From Rhizobium sp. JAB6 (lineage in GTDB: Bacteria > Pseudomonadota > Alphaproteobacteria > Rhizobiales > Rhizobiaceae), in NCBI RefSeq assembly GCF_003024605.1, contig NZ_PYJQ01000009.1, forward strand, positions 620,001-684,000: a stretch of 64,000 nt of DNA, given 5' to 3'. The translations under genes and the position numbers were made by a program. Of this stretch, positions 18,128 through 27,565 are shown in pieces; position 1 is the stretch's first letter, and each line of letters starts with the position of its first letter. A model generated the notes under the pieces. It did not search any database, was not told where the DNA came from, and saw only the letters and a list, made by a program, of their open reading frames with translations.

Positions 18128-18985
18128 ATGGGCAAAGACGTGAACTGGTTAACCGATTACCGCATCCCCATCGGGCCATGGGCCAAAGCCGTCGTCGACT
18201 GGCTGACGAGCAATGTCACATGGTTCTTCGACGGCCTTTCCTTCGTTGTCGCCCATGGAATCAACGGGCTGCTGTTCCTCTTGCAGGCGCCGCATCCGCT
18301 GATCGTCGTCGTTGTCTTCACGGCAATCGCCTACTGGATGCGCCGGAGCGTCACGATCACCGTCCTTACCTTGATCGGCCTGCTGATCACCATCAACCAG
18401 GGCTACTGGAAAGAGACGACCGAGACGCTGGCACTGGTATTGGCCTCCACCTTCGTATGCATGCTGGTGGGCGTTCCCCTCGGCATTGCGGCTGCACGCC
18501 GACCGTGGCTCTACGCCATCATGCGGCCGATCCTCGATCTGATGCAGACCATCCCGACCTTCGTTTACCTGGTGCCGGCAATGATCCTGCTCGGCCTTGG
18601 CATGGTTCCGGGCCTGGTTGCCACCGTCGTCTTTGCTCTTCCCGCACCGATCCGCATGACCCGCCTCGGCATCATTTCCACTCCCCCTTCGCTGGTGGAG
18701 GCAGCCGAATCCTTCGGCGCGACGCCTCGCCAGGTTCTGCGCAAGGTCGAGCTGCCCTTTGCCACGCCGCAGATCATGGCCGGCCTGACGCAGACCATCA
18801 TGCTGTCGCTCTCGATGGTCTCGATCGCAGCGCTCGTCGGCGCTCCCGGCCTCGGCGTGCCCGTGCTGCGCGCGCTGAACAGCGTCAATGTCGCCAAGAG
18901 TTTCGATTCCGGCGCATGCATCGTCATCCTCGCGATTATTCTCGACCGTATGTTCCGCGCGCCCGGCGAAGGAGACCGCTCATGA
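18128..18985 (+). CDS. choW: Choline ABC transporter permease
   Basis: A 285-residue inner-membrane permease of the ProW/ChoW type with about six or seven membrane helices. It carries the cytoplasmic EAA loop, seen as VEAAESFGATPRQVLRKVELP, that contacts ChoV. The start at ATG 18128 gives the family N-terminus (Met-Gly-Lys-Asp-Val-Asn-Trp-Leu-Thr). An earlier in-frame start at 18002 adds a stretch with no family resemblance. It overlaps choV by ATGA, so the two are translationally coupled. Confidence 0.92.
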   Translation: MGKDVNWLTDYRIPIGPWAKAVVDWLTSNVTWFFDGLSFVVAHGINGLLFLLQAPHPLIVVVVFTAIAYWMRRSVTITVLTLIGLLITINQGYWKETTETLALVLASTFVCMLVGVPLGIAAARRPWLYAIMRPILDLMQTIPTFVYLVPAMILLGLGMVPGLVATVVFALPAPIRMTRLGIISTPPSLVEAAESFGATPRQVLRKVELPFATPQIMAGLTQTIMLSLSMVSIAALVGAPGLGVPVLRALNSVNVAKSFDSGACIVILAIILDRMFRAPGEGDRS

Positions 18986-20031
18986 CCGTCGCCGTCGATT
19001 TCAAAAATGTCAGCATCATCTTCGGCGACCGTCCCGACGCCGCCCTGAAACTCGTCGACGGAGGCAAGTCGCGCGACGAGATCGGCAAATCCACCGGCAT
19101 GGTGCTCGGCGTCGCAAATGCCTCGCTGCAGATCGAAGAAGGCGAAATCCTCGTGCTCATGGGCCTGTCCGGCTCCGGCAAATCGACGCTGCTGCGCGCC
19201 GTCAACGGCTTGGCGCCGGTGGTGCGCGGCGAAGTCTCCGTCAACACCAAGAACGGCGCCGTCAGCCCCTATTCCTGCAGCCCCAAGGCTCTGCGCGATC
19301 TGCGCATGCATACGGTCTCCATGGTGTTCCAGCAGTTCGCTCTGCTGCCATGGCGGACGGTCGCCGACAATGTCGGCTTCGGGCTCGAGCTCGCCGGCGT
19401 GCCGGATGCGGAGCGCAAGAAGCGTGTCGACGAGCAGCTCCAGCTCGTCAACCTCGCACAATGGGCCAATCGCAAGGTGAATGAGCTTTCGGGCGGCATG
19501 CAGCAGCGCGTCGGCCTCGCCCGCGCCTTTGCGACCGGGGCGCCGATCTTGCTCATGGACGAGCCGTTCTCCGCGCTCGACCCGCTGATCCGCACCCGCC
19601 TTCAGGACGAACTTCTGGAATTCCAGCGTCGCCTGAAGCGCACGATCCTTTTCGTCAGCCACGATCTGGACGAGGCATTCCGCATCGGCAACCGCATCGC
19701 CATCATGGAAAGCGGCCATATCATCCAGTGCGGAACACCGCAGGAGATCGTCAAGAACCCGGCCGATCAATACGTAGCCGATTTCGTGCAGCACATGAAC
19801 CCGATCAGCATGCTGACGGCACGGGACATCATGCAGCAGGGCATCGGACATTCGGCCAATGCCGGTTCCGTCACCGCCACTGCAACCGCGACAACGCCGC
19901 TTGTCGACATCCTCGACGCTCTGACGCGCCAGCCTGGCAACATCGGCGTTGTTGACAACGGCACGATTATCGGAACGATCTCGGCACAAGACGTGGTGGC
20001 GGGCCTGACCAGCCATCGGCGAAAGGAGTAG
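18982..20031 (+). CDS. choV: Choline ABC transporter ATP-binding protein
   Basis: A 349-residue ATPase of the ProV type. Walker A GLSGSGKST, signature LSGGMQQRVGLARA, Walker B LLMDEPFSALD and the switch His in FVSHDLDEA are all present. The C-terminal 70 residues form a truncated CBS-like regulatory tail (VDILDALTRQPGNIGVVDNG). The GAAGGAG ribosome site lies inside the end of choW. It supplies energy for choline uptake, the precursor of glycine betaine. Confidence 0.93.
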   Translation: MTVAVDFKNVSIIFGDRPDAALKLVDGGKSRDEIGKSTGMVLGVANASLQIEEGEILVLMGLSGSGKSTLLRAVNGLAPVVRGEVSVNTKNGAVSPYSCSPKALRDLRMHTVSMVFQQFALLPWRTVADNVGFGLELAGVPDAERKKRVDEQLQLVNLAQWANRKVNELSGGMQQRVGLARAFATGAPILLMDEPFSALDPLIRTRLQDELLEFQRRLKRTILFVSHDLDEAFRIGNRIAIMESGHIIQCGTPQEIVKNPADQYVADFVQHMNPISMLTARDIMQQGIGHSANAGSVTATATATTPLVDILDALTRQPGNIGVVDNGTIIGTISAQDVVAGLTSHRRKE

Positions 20032-20067
20032 TCGTTCGCCACTGCTCCTCAATTCACGGAGCAGGCA

Positions 20068-20559
20068 ATGAACGACAAGCCATCGGTGATAAGGGAAACG
20101 GATGAGGATGCGCGCAAACAAGCGCGCGACCTTATGCGCTCTGCCGGACATGCGGCCTTGGCCGTTATCGATCCCGACACCGGCTTTCCCTCCGTCAGCC
20201 GCGTCCTGACCGTCATCGACGCCGATGGTGCTCCGGCCATTCTGGTCTCTGGCCTTTCCTCGCATACCAAAGCGCTGATGAAGGACGGTCGCGCTTCCGC
20301 GCTTTTTGGTGACCCCGGTAAGGGCGACCCTCTCGCTCATCCTCGCTTGACCCTGCGATGCAACGCGCAACGCGTCGATCGCCGGAGCCAGGCACATGAG
20401 CGCATTCGCGCACTTTTCCTCAACCGCCATCCGAAGTCCAAGCTCTATATCGACTTTCCGGACTTCTGCTTCTTCCGCCTTGTTCCTCTGGACGCCAGCC
20501 TGAATGGCGGCTTCGGAAGGGCTTATATCTTGTCCTCGCAAGACCTTGCGATGCTTTAA
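20068..20559 (+). CDS. HugZ-like pyridoxamine-phosphate-oxidase-fold protein
   Basis: A 163-residue split-barrel FMN-binding-fold protein. The segment GHAALAVIDPDTGFPSVSRV followed by a SGLSSHTKALMKDGRASALF stretch is typical of the HugZ/PNPOx-like group. Members include heme-degrading enzymes and flavin proteins of unknown role. It lacks the longer C-terminal domain of full-size HugZ. It follows choV by 36 bases and may be read through from the cho promoter. Confidence 0.75.
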   Translation: MNDKPSVIRETDEDARKQARDLMRSAGHAALAVIDPDTGFPSVSRVLTVIDADGAPAILVSGLSSHTKALMKDGRASALFGDPGKGDPLAHPRLTLRCNAQRVDRRSQAHERIRALFLNRHPKSKLYIDFPDFCFFRLVPLDASLNGGFGRAYILSSQDLAML

Positions 20560-20783
20560 ACCGAAAACAAAGCGCGCCGGAATAAGTCATACAATAGTGC
20601 GAGAATTAGTAGTCGGAGAGCTCGGAGTAGAAATGGCTATTATTGGCAGATTGCAAATCTCAGGTGACCAAATTTGGTACATTAGCCTCACCAAAGCGAT
20701 AAGAATCGACCTATTTTGGTCTAATCGAGCCTCCCCTTGGGGTGTTGGAGACGCCCGCACCATCGCAGGAGCATCATACGTAC

Positions 20784-20823
20784 ATACCTAAAACAGCATA
20801 CTCGATACCTTAAATTTAGGTAT
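20784..20823 (+). promoter_or_regulatory. Repeated palindromic operator upstream of the NolR-like gene
   Basis: A near-perfect 19-bp palindrome ATACCTTAAATTTAGGTAT lies at 20805..20823. A third copy of the half-site, ATACCTAAAA, lies at 20784..20793, 21 bases away (about two helical turns). Dyads of this AT-rich type are bound by ArsR/NolR-family repressors. Its position about 100 bases before the regulator gene suggests autoregulation. Confidence 0.55.
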
Positions 20824-20924
20824 ATACAATCTTTGCCCCGTCTTGGTATTGTTAGATATCGGTAAGAGCCGGGTTGGAAATAGCAAAATTTCCGATGTAA
20901 GCTCCGTATTTGGAAGTTTAGAAG

Positions 20925-21242
20925 ATGAAGACAAGAAATTTGGCCGAACACTCTAATGTTGCGGCAGCATTATTATCAGCAATGGCGAACCCGAAGCGCC
21001 TTTTGATCCTTTGCAGCCTCGTTAAAGGCGAAGTTCCAGTTGGCGTTCTTGCAAATCAGGTCGGTCTGAGCCAATCAGCACTTTCCCAGCATCTTTCGAA
21101 GCTTCGCGCCCAGAAGCTGGTCAAGACGCGTCGCGATGCTCAAACGATTTACTACTCCAGTACATCGGAATCCGTGATCCGTGTTCTCGAAACGCTGGAA
21201 GACATTTATTGCGAGCCGGAAAAAAGTAGATCGGCTGCCTAA
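20925..21242 (+). CDS. ArsR-family repressor, NolR-like
   Basis: A 105-residue winged-helix protein. The helix-turn-helix region (residues about 45-70) has LSQSALSQHLSKLRAQKLV followed by TRRDAQTIYYSS. This is very close to the DNA-binding core of NolR, the rhizobial repressor of nodulation and other genes. No metal-binding cysteine pair typical of ArsR/SmtB sensors is seen. It may be NolR itself or a paralogue, so I give no symbol. Palindromic half-sites lie upstream and a strong terminator downstream, so it is monocistronic and probably autoregulated. Confidence 0.82.
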   Translation: MKTRNLAEHSNVAAALLSAMANPKRLLILCSLVKGEVPVGVLANQVGLSQSALSQHLSKLRAQKLVKTRRDAQTIYYSSTSESVIRVLETLEDIYCEPEKSRSAA

Positions 21243-21342
21243 GAGCTAAGATGGCTCCTGGCCTGCCGGCACATGATCTTTAGGGGACACTTTAAACCTC
21301 GGAAGATCGACTTGCTTTCATTACCAGCCGTTTTGCTGCTTT

Positions 21343-21374
21343 AACTGGCAAATCCTAGGATTTGCCAGTTTTTT
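21343..21374 (+). terminator. Strong Rho-independent terminator after the NolR-like gene
   Basis: A perfect 28-base palindrome begins AACTGGCAAATCC and mirrors into GGATTTGCCAGTT. It is followed directly by TTTT (a run of six T including the stem end). The U-run is only on the plus strand. It lies 100 bases after the regulator stop. Confidence 0.88.
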
Positions 21375-21583
21375 CATGTTCAGACGCCCACGATGCTTCG
21401 TCGCGCGATTCCTTGCCCGCGACTGTCGATACGCGTAGTTCGACGCTCAACCTGCCTCCCCCAGCGCTATCTTTGCCTTGACGCCAAAGGGGCGGCTGAT
21501 AATTTGACCAAGCAGTAAATATAATAGCGCGGCGTGGGGCCGTGGCCGGGAAACAGGCCCCCGAATGGCCATTGGAGAACAGC

Positions 21584-22912
21584 ATGTCGGACCGTTTGAA
21601 TGCCACCCCTAACGATTTGCGCGCCTTCTGGATGCCGTTTACGGCCAACCGCCAATTCAAGAAGGAACCGCGCCTCTTCGTCAGCGCCAAGGATATGTAT
21701 TACACCACTCATGACGGTCGCCAGGTGCTGGACGGAACCGCGGGCCTTTGGTGCGTAAACGCCGGGCACTGCCGCCCGAAGATCACCGAGGCCATCCGCG
21801 AGCAGGCCGGCGAACTCGATTATGCACCTGCCTTCCAGCTCGGCCACCCCAAGGCCTTCGAGCTGGCGAACCGGCTGGTCGATATTGCCCCCGAGGGCAT
21901 GGATCATGTTCTTTACACGAATTCGGGTTCGGAATCGGTCGAAACCGCGCTCAAGGTCGCGCTTGCCTATCACCGCGTGAAGGGCAATGGCTCACGCTTC
22001 CGTCTCATCGGCCGCGAGCGCGGCTATCACGGCGTCAATTTCGGCGGCATCTCCGTTGGCGGCATCGTCACCAACCGCAAGATGTTCGGCACGCTGCTGA
22101 CCGGCGTCGACCACATGCCGCACACGCATGTTCCCGGCAAGAACGCCTTCACGCGCGGCGAGCCAGAGCATGGCGGCGATATCGCCAGCGAACTGGAGCG
22201 TATCGTCACTCTGCATGACGCCTCCACGGTCGCAGCCGTCATCGTCGAGCCGATTGCCGGATCCACCGGCGTGCTCATCCCGCCGAAGGGCTATCTGCAG
22301 AAGCTGCGCGAAATCTGCACAAAGCACGGCATCCTGCTGATCTTCGACGAAGTCATTACCGGCTTCGGCCGCCTCGGCACTCCCTTCGCTGCTCAGTATT
22401 ATGATGTGAAGCCGGATATCATCACGACAGCCAAGGGCCTCACCAATGGTGTCATCCCCATGGGCGCGGTCTTCGTCACCTCGGAGATCCATGACGCCTT
22501 CATGCAGGGACCCGAGCACATGATCGAGTTCTTCCACGGCTACACCTATTCCGGCAATCCGATCGCCTCGGCCGCGGCGCTTGCGACGCTCGACACCTAC
22601 AAGGAAGAAGGCCTGCTGACGCGCGCAGCCGAACTTTCCGACTACTGGGCCGATGCCCTGCATTCCCTAAAGGACTGTCCGAACGTCATCGACATCAGAA
22701 ACACCGGCCTGATCGGCGCCATCGAACTCGACCCGATCGCCGGCGAACCCACCAAACGCGCCTTCACCGCCTTCCTGAAGGCCTACGAAAAGGGCCTCCT
22801 GATCCGCACTACAGGCGACATCATCGCGCTCTCGCCGCCGCTGATCATCGAGAAGCACCACGTCGACGAGCTGTTCGGCAAGTTGAGAGAGATCTTGCAG
22901 AATAATATCTAA
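21584..22912 (+). CDS. Omega-amino acid:pyruvate aminotransferase (class III, beta-alanine transaminase type)
   Basis: A 442-residue PLP-dependent class III transaminase that moves an amino group from omega-amino acids such as beta-alanine to pyruvate. The PLP-binding lysine is Lys284 in TTAKGLTNG, and the cofactor-contacting Asp255 is in IFDEVITG. The start ATG at 21584 follows GGAGAA; an in-frame start 42 bases earlier lacks a ribosome site. Beta-alanine is a pyrimidine breakdown product, so it may connect with the base-salvage genes around it. Confidence 0.9.
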   Translation: MSDRLNATPNDLRAFWMPFTANRQFKKEPRLFVSAKDMYYTTHDGRQVLDGTAGLWCVNAGHCRPKITEAIREQAGELDYAPAFQLGHPKAFELANRLVDIAPEGMDHVLYTNSGSESVETALKVALAYHRVKGNGSRFRLIGRERGYHGVNFGGISVGGIVTNRKMFGTLLTGVDHMPHTHVPGKNAFTRGEPEHGGDIASELERIVTLHDASTVAAVIVEPIAGSTGVLIPPKGYLQKLREICTKHGILLIFDEVITGFGRLGTPFAAQYYDVKPDIITTAKGLTNGVIPMGAVFVTSEIHDAFMQGPEHMIEFFHGYTYSGNPIASAAALATLDTYKEEGLLTRAAELSDYWADALHSLKDCPNVIDIRNTGLIGAIELDPIAGEPTKRAFTAFLKAYEKGLLIRTTGDIIALSPPLIIEKHHVDELFGKLREILQNNI

Positions 22913-22933
22913 GGCCTAAGCTCAAACAATCTC

Positions 22934-22983
22934 CGCCCCTCACGCCTCCTCTTGTATGAGCAAGAGAGCCGGCGTGAGGGGCG
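22934..22983 (+). promoter_or_regulatory. Long two-tier hairpin in the 5' leader of adenine deaminase
   Basis: Perfect 13-bp arms CGCCCCTCACGCC (22934..22946) and GGCGTGAGGGGCG (22971..22983) enclose a second 6-bp stem CTCTTG/CAAGAG with a 6-base loop. It begins 21 bases after the aminotransferase stop and ends 19 bases before the ade start. No U-run follows, so it is either a processing/stability element or a control hairpin close to the ribosome site. Confidence 0.55.
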
Positions 22984-23002
22984 ATCCATATGCGAGGGAC
23001 GA

Positions 23003-24700
23003 ATGACCACCAAACTCGAACGCTATATCGACCAGGGCGTCGGCCGGGAACCTGCCGATATCGTGCTGAAGAACGGACGGTTCTTCGATCTTGTGACGGG
23101 CGAGCTGGTCGCTTCGGACATCGCCATCTCCGGCGATCGCATCGTCGGCACCTGCGGCGAGTATCATGGTCGTCAGGAAATCGATATTGCCGGCCGGATC
23201 GTCGTGCCGGGCTTCATCGATACCCATCTTCATATCGAGTCTTCGCTGGTGACCCCGCTCGAGTTCGATCGCTGCGTCCTGCCCTACGGCGTCACCACCG
23301 CCATCTGCGATCCGCATGAGATCGCCAATGTGCTCGGTACCGAAGGCATCCGCTATTTCCTGGATTGCTCGCTGGAAACGATCATGGACATCCGCGTCCA
23401 GCTCTCCTCCTGCGTGCCGGCAACGCATCTGGAAACCTCCGGCGCTGACCTGCCGATCGAGAAGCTCCTGCCGTTCCGCGGTCATCCCAAGGTCATCGGC
23501 CTTGCCGAATTCATGAACTTCCCCGGCGTGGTCCACAAGGATCCCGTCTGCATGGCGAAGCTCGAGGCCTTTCAGGGCGGCCACATCGACGGCCATGCAC
23601 CGCTTTTGCGCGGCAATGATCTCAACGGCTATCTCGCGGCCGGCATCCGTACCGAGCATGAATCGACGACATCAGAGGAAGCGCTGGAAAAGATCCGCAA
23701 GGGTATGCATATACTCGTGCGCGAGGGATCGGTTTCCAAGGATCTGCACGCGCTGATGCCAATCATCACCGAGCGCCTGTCGCCTCATCTCGCCCTTTGC
23801 ACCGATGACCGGAACCCGCTCGATATCGCCGAACAGGGCCACCTCGATTACATGATCCGTACGGCGATCGCCCATGGCGTCGAGCCACTGGCGATCTATC
23901 GCGCCGCCTCCATCTCCGCCGCCCGTGCCTTCGGCCTCAAGGATCGCGGTCTCGTGGCACCGGGCTGGCGCGCCGATCTCGTCGTTATCGACAGTCTCGA
24001 AAGCTGCAAGGCCGAGATCGTCTTCTCGGCAGGCCGTCTTGTTACCCCCGAACTCTTCGCGACCCGAAATTCCGTCGCACCTGTCGGCCTCGACAGCGTC
24101 GAGGCCCGCCCGATCAATGCTGCCGATTTCGGTGTGCCGGTAACGGAAGGCGAAAGCTCGGTCATTGGCGTGACGCCTGGCAAGATCATCACCCAACATC
24201 GCCGCCATCGCCTGCCGGCCAAAGGCAACCAGACCGATATCGATCTAGGCAACGACATCATCAAGGTCGCCGTTATCGAGCGGCACGGCAAGAACGGCAA
24301 TCATGCCAACGGCTTTGTCCAAGGCTTTGGCTTGAAGAAGGGTGCGATCGCGTCGACCGTCGGCCACGACAGCCATAATATCTGCGTCGTCGGCGTCAGC
24401 GAGGACGATATGGCGCTTGCCGCCAACCGCCTCAGTGAGATCAATGGCGGCTTCGTCGTCGTCGAGAATGGCGTCGTGACAGGCGAAATCGCCCTGCCGG
24501 TCGCCGGCTTGATGAGCCTGGAGCCCTATGAAAGCGTGCGGGACACGCTGCACCATCTGCGCCAGGCAGCCTATGCCCTGGGCGCGACGCTGGAAGAGCC
24601 CTTCCTGCAGCTCGCCTTCCTGCCCCTGCCCGTCATCCCGCATCTGAAGATATCGGACCGGGGCCTGGTCGATGTCGACAAGTTCATGCTGATCGGCTGA
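23003..24700 (+). CDS. ade: Adenine deaminase
   Basis: A 565-residue amidohydrolase that converts adenine to hypoxanthine and ammonia. The metal-binding DTHLHIESS motif, the downstream [15 protein letters not shown] block and the [14 protein letters not shown] region are diagnostic of the bacterial Ade family. The start ATG at 23003 gives the normal length; an in-frame ATG at 22952 lies within the hairpin region. It supplies hypoxanthine to the xanthine dehydrogenase pathway encoded at 50-54 kb. Confidence 0.94.
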   Translation: MTTKLERYIDQGVGREPADIVLKNGRFFDLVTGELVASDIAISGDRIVGTCGEYHGRQEIDIAGRIVVPGFIDTHLHIESSLVTPLEFDRCVLPYGVTTAICDPHEIANVLGTEGIRYFLDCSLETIMDIRVQLSSCVPATHLETSGADLPIEKLLPFRGHPKVIGLAEFMNFPGVVHKDPVCMAKLEAFQGGHIDGHAPLLRGNDLNGYLAAGIRTEHESTTSEEALEKIRKGMHILVREGSVSKDLHALMPIITERLSPHLALCTDDRNPLDIAEQGHLDYMIRTAIAHGVEPLAIYRAASISAARAFGLKDRGLVAPGWRADLVVIDSLESCKAEIVFSAGRLVTPELFATRNSVAPVGLDSVEARPINAADFGVPVTEGESSVIGVTPGKIITQHRRHRLPAKGNQTDIDLGNDIIKVAVIERHGKNGNHANGFVQGFGLKKGAIASTVGHDSHNICVVGVSEDDMALAANRLSEINGGFVVVENGVVTGEIALPVAGLMSLEPYESVRDTLHHLRQAAYALGATLEEPFLQLAFLPLPVIPHLKISDRGLVDVDKFMLIG

Positions 24701-24787
24701 CGGCGACACTTATTCGTCCATCCTTGTCTCGATCCCCGAGGCTGTCTTATCGTGTCCGCTTATAGGCTCGGAAACCGCAGGGAGGGG

Positions 24788-25606
24788 ATGGTGCGAAACT
24801 TCGCTTATGCGACCAGTTGGCAGCTACTTGCGCTGCTGTTGATCGCGACTTTTCCTGCATCTCAGGCGCGAGCCTTCATGCCTGATGATGTTTACACGAG
24901 CGTCTGCGTCGTTACCGGCCAGGGACCGGAAAATCGAGCCAAGGGCTTTGCCGATTGTCTGGATAAGGTTCTGCCGCGCGTTTCCGGTAACTCGAGATTG
25001 GCTGATAGCCCTCTCATGCGGACCGCTCGCGAGCATGCGGCCGACTACATCGAGAACTTCACGTATCGCGACAGGCTCGCGGGCCGTCCTATCCATGATG
25101 AGCAAGGCACCCACGACCGCCCCTTCGACCTCATATGCCGCTTTCGCAAGGAACGCCTCGATGATCTGCTCGAGAGGCTTGGCACCCGCCCGTGGCTCGC
25201 CAAGCGGCCTGTGCTCGAAATCCTGTTGACCGTCCGTCGTGGTGACTTGAGCTATCAGGTAACGGCCGGGAGGGGCCGCGATCTGGCCATGCGCGAAGCA
25301 TTCACCGCAGCGTCCGATCTCACGGGCATCGACGTCGTTTTCCCTTCCGAAGGGAGGTTGCAAGCCGATTCGACAGCAGGCGCGATTCCCTTATCAGGCG
25401 ATTTGGAGTGGAATGAGAGCGCCCTGGGCTGGGTCGCGACATGGACGCTGAGCGATCAGCAAAACGGCATTGAACCGCATGACGTGACGTGGCAGGTGCG
25501 AGGCGTGAGTTTCGACGATGCGTTCCGCGCGGCGCTTCAGGGTGCCGCGCAGATTCTATCGCGAAACGGTGAACCCGCCGGCGCCTTCGCCCCTGTCAAA
25601 CAATAG
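24788..25606 (+). CDS. DUF2066-type secreted protein of unknown function
   Basis: A 272-residue protein with a signal peptide (hydrophobic LLALLLIATFPASQARA, cleavage before FMPDD). After it comes a domain of the DUF2066 kind with RAKGFADCLDKVLPRVSGN and a later RPVLEILLTVRRG strand. The family role is unknown. AGGGAGG sits just before the ATG at 24788; a GTG at 24752 is an alternative start. It is convergent with the alpha-glucosidase, 18 bases apart. Confidence 0.65.
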   Translation: MVRNFAYATSWQLLALLLIATFPASQARAFMPDDVYTSVCVVTGQGPENRAKGFADCLDKVLPRVSGNSRLADSPLMRTAREHAADYIENFTYRDRLAGRPIHDEQGTHDRPFDLICRFRKERLDDLLERLGTRPWLAKRPVLEILLTVRRGDLSYQVTAGRGRDLAMREAFTAASDLTGIDVVFPSEGRLQADSTAGAIPLSGDLEWNESALGWVATWTLSDQQNGIEPHDVTWQVRGVSFDDAFRAALQGAAQILSRNGEPAGAFAPVKQ

Positions 25607-25624
25607 GCCTTCGGCCAACTTCGA

Positions 25625-27271
25625 TCATTCCACCCGGCCGCAATAGACGTCCAGCGCGGCAAGCGCCACCAACGATCCCGCATCGGCCGTGGCGAAGCCT
25701 GGCATGGCAATCGTCTTGCCGAGCTTGATGTCCGTCGGCAGCGCGACCTTCACCGGCTTGCGCGAAAGATTGAAGATGAACAGCAGCGTCTCCTCGCCCT
25801 TGGAGCGGGTGAAGGCAAGAACGTCTTCCTCCGTGTCTAGGAAGGTCATGTCGCCGTCGCGCAAGGCCGCATGCTCCGCGCGGAAGGCCAGCGTCTGCCG
25901 ATAGTGATGCAGCACGGAATTCCCATCTGCTTCCTGCTTGTCCACCGCAAGGGCCGCATGCTGATAGGGAACGGGCAGCCATGACTTGTCGGCCGTCGTA
26001 AAGCCCGCATGAGCGCGGCCCGCTTCCCAGGGCATTGGCGTGCGGCATCCGTCACGCCCCTTGAATGCGGGCCAGAAGCGAATCCCGTAGGGATCGCGCA
26101 GATCCTCGAAGGCTAGCTCCGCCTCCGGCAGGCCGAGTTCTTCGCCCTGATAGAGGCAGATCGAACCGCGCAAGGTGGAAAGCAGCGAAATCGCAAGCTT
26201 TGCAACGCGCGGCTGCTCCTCCGGCGTTTTGGCGAAGCGGCTGACGTGACGCCGGACATCGTGGTTGGAAAACGCCCAGCAAACCCAGCCATCGACCACA
26301 TTGTCCTGAAAATCGCTGACGCAGCGCCGGAAATGAGCCGGCGTGAAATTTGGCCCGAGCAGGTCGAACGTATAGCACATATGCAGCTTGTCGCCGCCGG
26401 TCGTATAGGCGGCGACCGTCTCCAGCGAGCGTGCGCCGTCACCCACTTCGCCGACGGTCGTGCGGTTTTCGTATTGATCGAGCAACACACGCAACCGCTT
26501 CAGGAAACCGATATTCTCAGGCTGGGTCTTATCGTACAGATGGCTCTGCATCCCGTAGGGATTGGTTTCGGGCGAGTCGAGCCCGCCGGTCGCAACGATG
26601 GCGGGCGGATTGTCGCGAAGCTTCTTGTCGCAGAAATAATAGTTGACCGTATCCAGGCGGAAACCGTCCACGCCGCGATCAAGCCAGAATTTCAGGGCCG
26701 AGAGCACGGCATCCTGAACCTCCGGATTGTGGAAATTCAGATCCGGCTGCGAGGTCAGGAAATTATGCTGGTAATATTGCCGGCGGACGCCATCCCACTC
26801 CCAACCCGGGCCGCCGAAGATCGACAGCCAGTTGTTCGGCGCAGTGCCATCCGGCTTCGGATTGGCCCAGACATACCAGTCCGCCTTGGGATTGTCGCGG
26901 CTTGCACGGCTTTCCACGAACCAGGGATGCCGGTCCGAGGTGTGCGAGATAACCTGGTCGATGATGACTTTCAGACCGAGGTCGTGCGCTGCCGACATCA
27001 TCTGGTCGAAATCGGCAAGCGTGCCGAAGATCGGATCGACATCGCAATAATCGGCGACGTCATAGCCCATATCGGCCATCGGCGAGGTGAAGAAGGGCGC
27101 CAGCCAGATCGCATCGACCCCAAGGGCGGCAATGTGAGGCAGGCGCCGGGTGATCCCCTTGATGTCACCAAGCCCGTTGGCATCGGTGTCCTGAAACGAC
27201 CGCGGGTAGACCTGATAGATTACGGCGCCGCGCCACCAGTCGGCTCCCGCCGCTTTATTCGTCGATTTCAT
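25625..27271 (-). CDS. aglA: Alpha-glucosidase, GH13 family (AglA type)
   Basis: A 548-residue cytoplasmic glycoside hydrolase that splits alpha-glucosides such as maltose, sucrose or trehalose. It begins WWRGAVIYQVYPRSFQD, the GH13 first strand. The catalytic Asp is in GVDGFRLDTVNYY, the acid/base Glu in TTVGEVGD and the transition-state Asp in FSNHDVRR. The length matches rhizobial AglA (about 550). Rhizobial aglA usually sits in an aglEFGAK operon, but here it stands alone, divergent from oppA. The start ATG at 27271 was chosen because the extra 30 residues from 27361 are unlike the family. Confidence 0.87.
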   Translation of the reverse strand: MKSTNKAAGADWWRGAVIYQVYPRSFQDTDANGLGDIKGITRRLPHIAALGVDAIWLAPFFTSPMADMGYDVADYCDVDPIFGTLADFDQMMSAAHDLGLKVIIDQVISHTSDRHPWFVESRASRDNPKADWYVWANPKPDGTAPNNWLSIFGGPGWEWDGVRRQYYQHNFLTSQPDLNFHNPEVQDAVLSALKFWLDRGVDGFRLDTVNYYFCDKKLRDNPPAIVATGGLDSPETNPYGMQSHLYDKTQPENIGFLKRLRVLLDQYENRTTVGEVGDGARSLETVAAYTTGGDKLHMCYTFDLLGPNFTPAHFRRCVSDFQDNVVDGWVCWAFSNHDVRRHVSRFAKTPEEQPRVAKLAISLLSTLRGSICLYQGEELGLPEAELAFEDLRDPYGIRFWPAFKGRDGCRTPMPWEAGRAHAGFTTADKSWLPVPYQHAALAVDKQEADGNSVLHHYRQTLAFRAEHAALRDGDMTFLDTEEDVLAFTRSKGEETLLFIFNLSRKPVKVALPTDIKLGKTIAMPGFATADAGSLVALAALDVYCGRVE

Positions 27272-27475
27272 CAAAACCGCCTCGATATCGCACAAGGCCT
27301 CCCAGTTTGCACACTCGGACGCAGGCGGCAAGCCGCAAATCGGCCGCTCCGGTAAACCCAACCCACGGACGATAAATTCGCAGTATCAATTTTAGAGAAT
27401 TATCAATATGAAAGTTCACACGCTAAGCATGCCCGACTTTTTTTAACTTGAATGCGACGTCGCTTTCGATAACTT

Positions 27476-27510
27476 CCCGCATTGACCTGCACGTACAGGT
27501 CACCTGCGGG
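27476..27510 (+). promoter_or_regulatory. Nested dyad in the oppA 5' region
   Basis: Outer arms CCCGCA (27476..27481) and TGCGGG (27505..27510) enclose inner perfect arms GACCTG (27484..27489) and CAGGTC (27496..27501). A separate small hairpin CCTTGT-AAA-ACAAGG follows at 27522..27536. They lie 30-90 bases before oppA and could be an operator or an mRNA leader structure. Confidence 0.45.
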
Positions 27511-27565
27511 ATCAAAAACACCCTTGTAAAACAAGGACAATAACTCCAGAAAGGTGGGAAAAGGT

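Noticed and set aside
18565..20541. A 658-codon minus-strand open frame across choW, choV and the HugZ-like gene
   Set aside because: Antisense of three well-supported genes; no recognisable protein.
20504..20791. A 95-codon plus-strand frame overlapping the end of the HugZ-like gene
   Set aside because: It overlaps a supported gene, has no ribosome site and runs into the operator region of the NolR-like gene.
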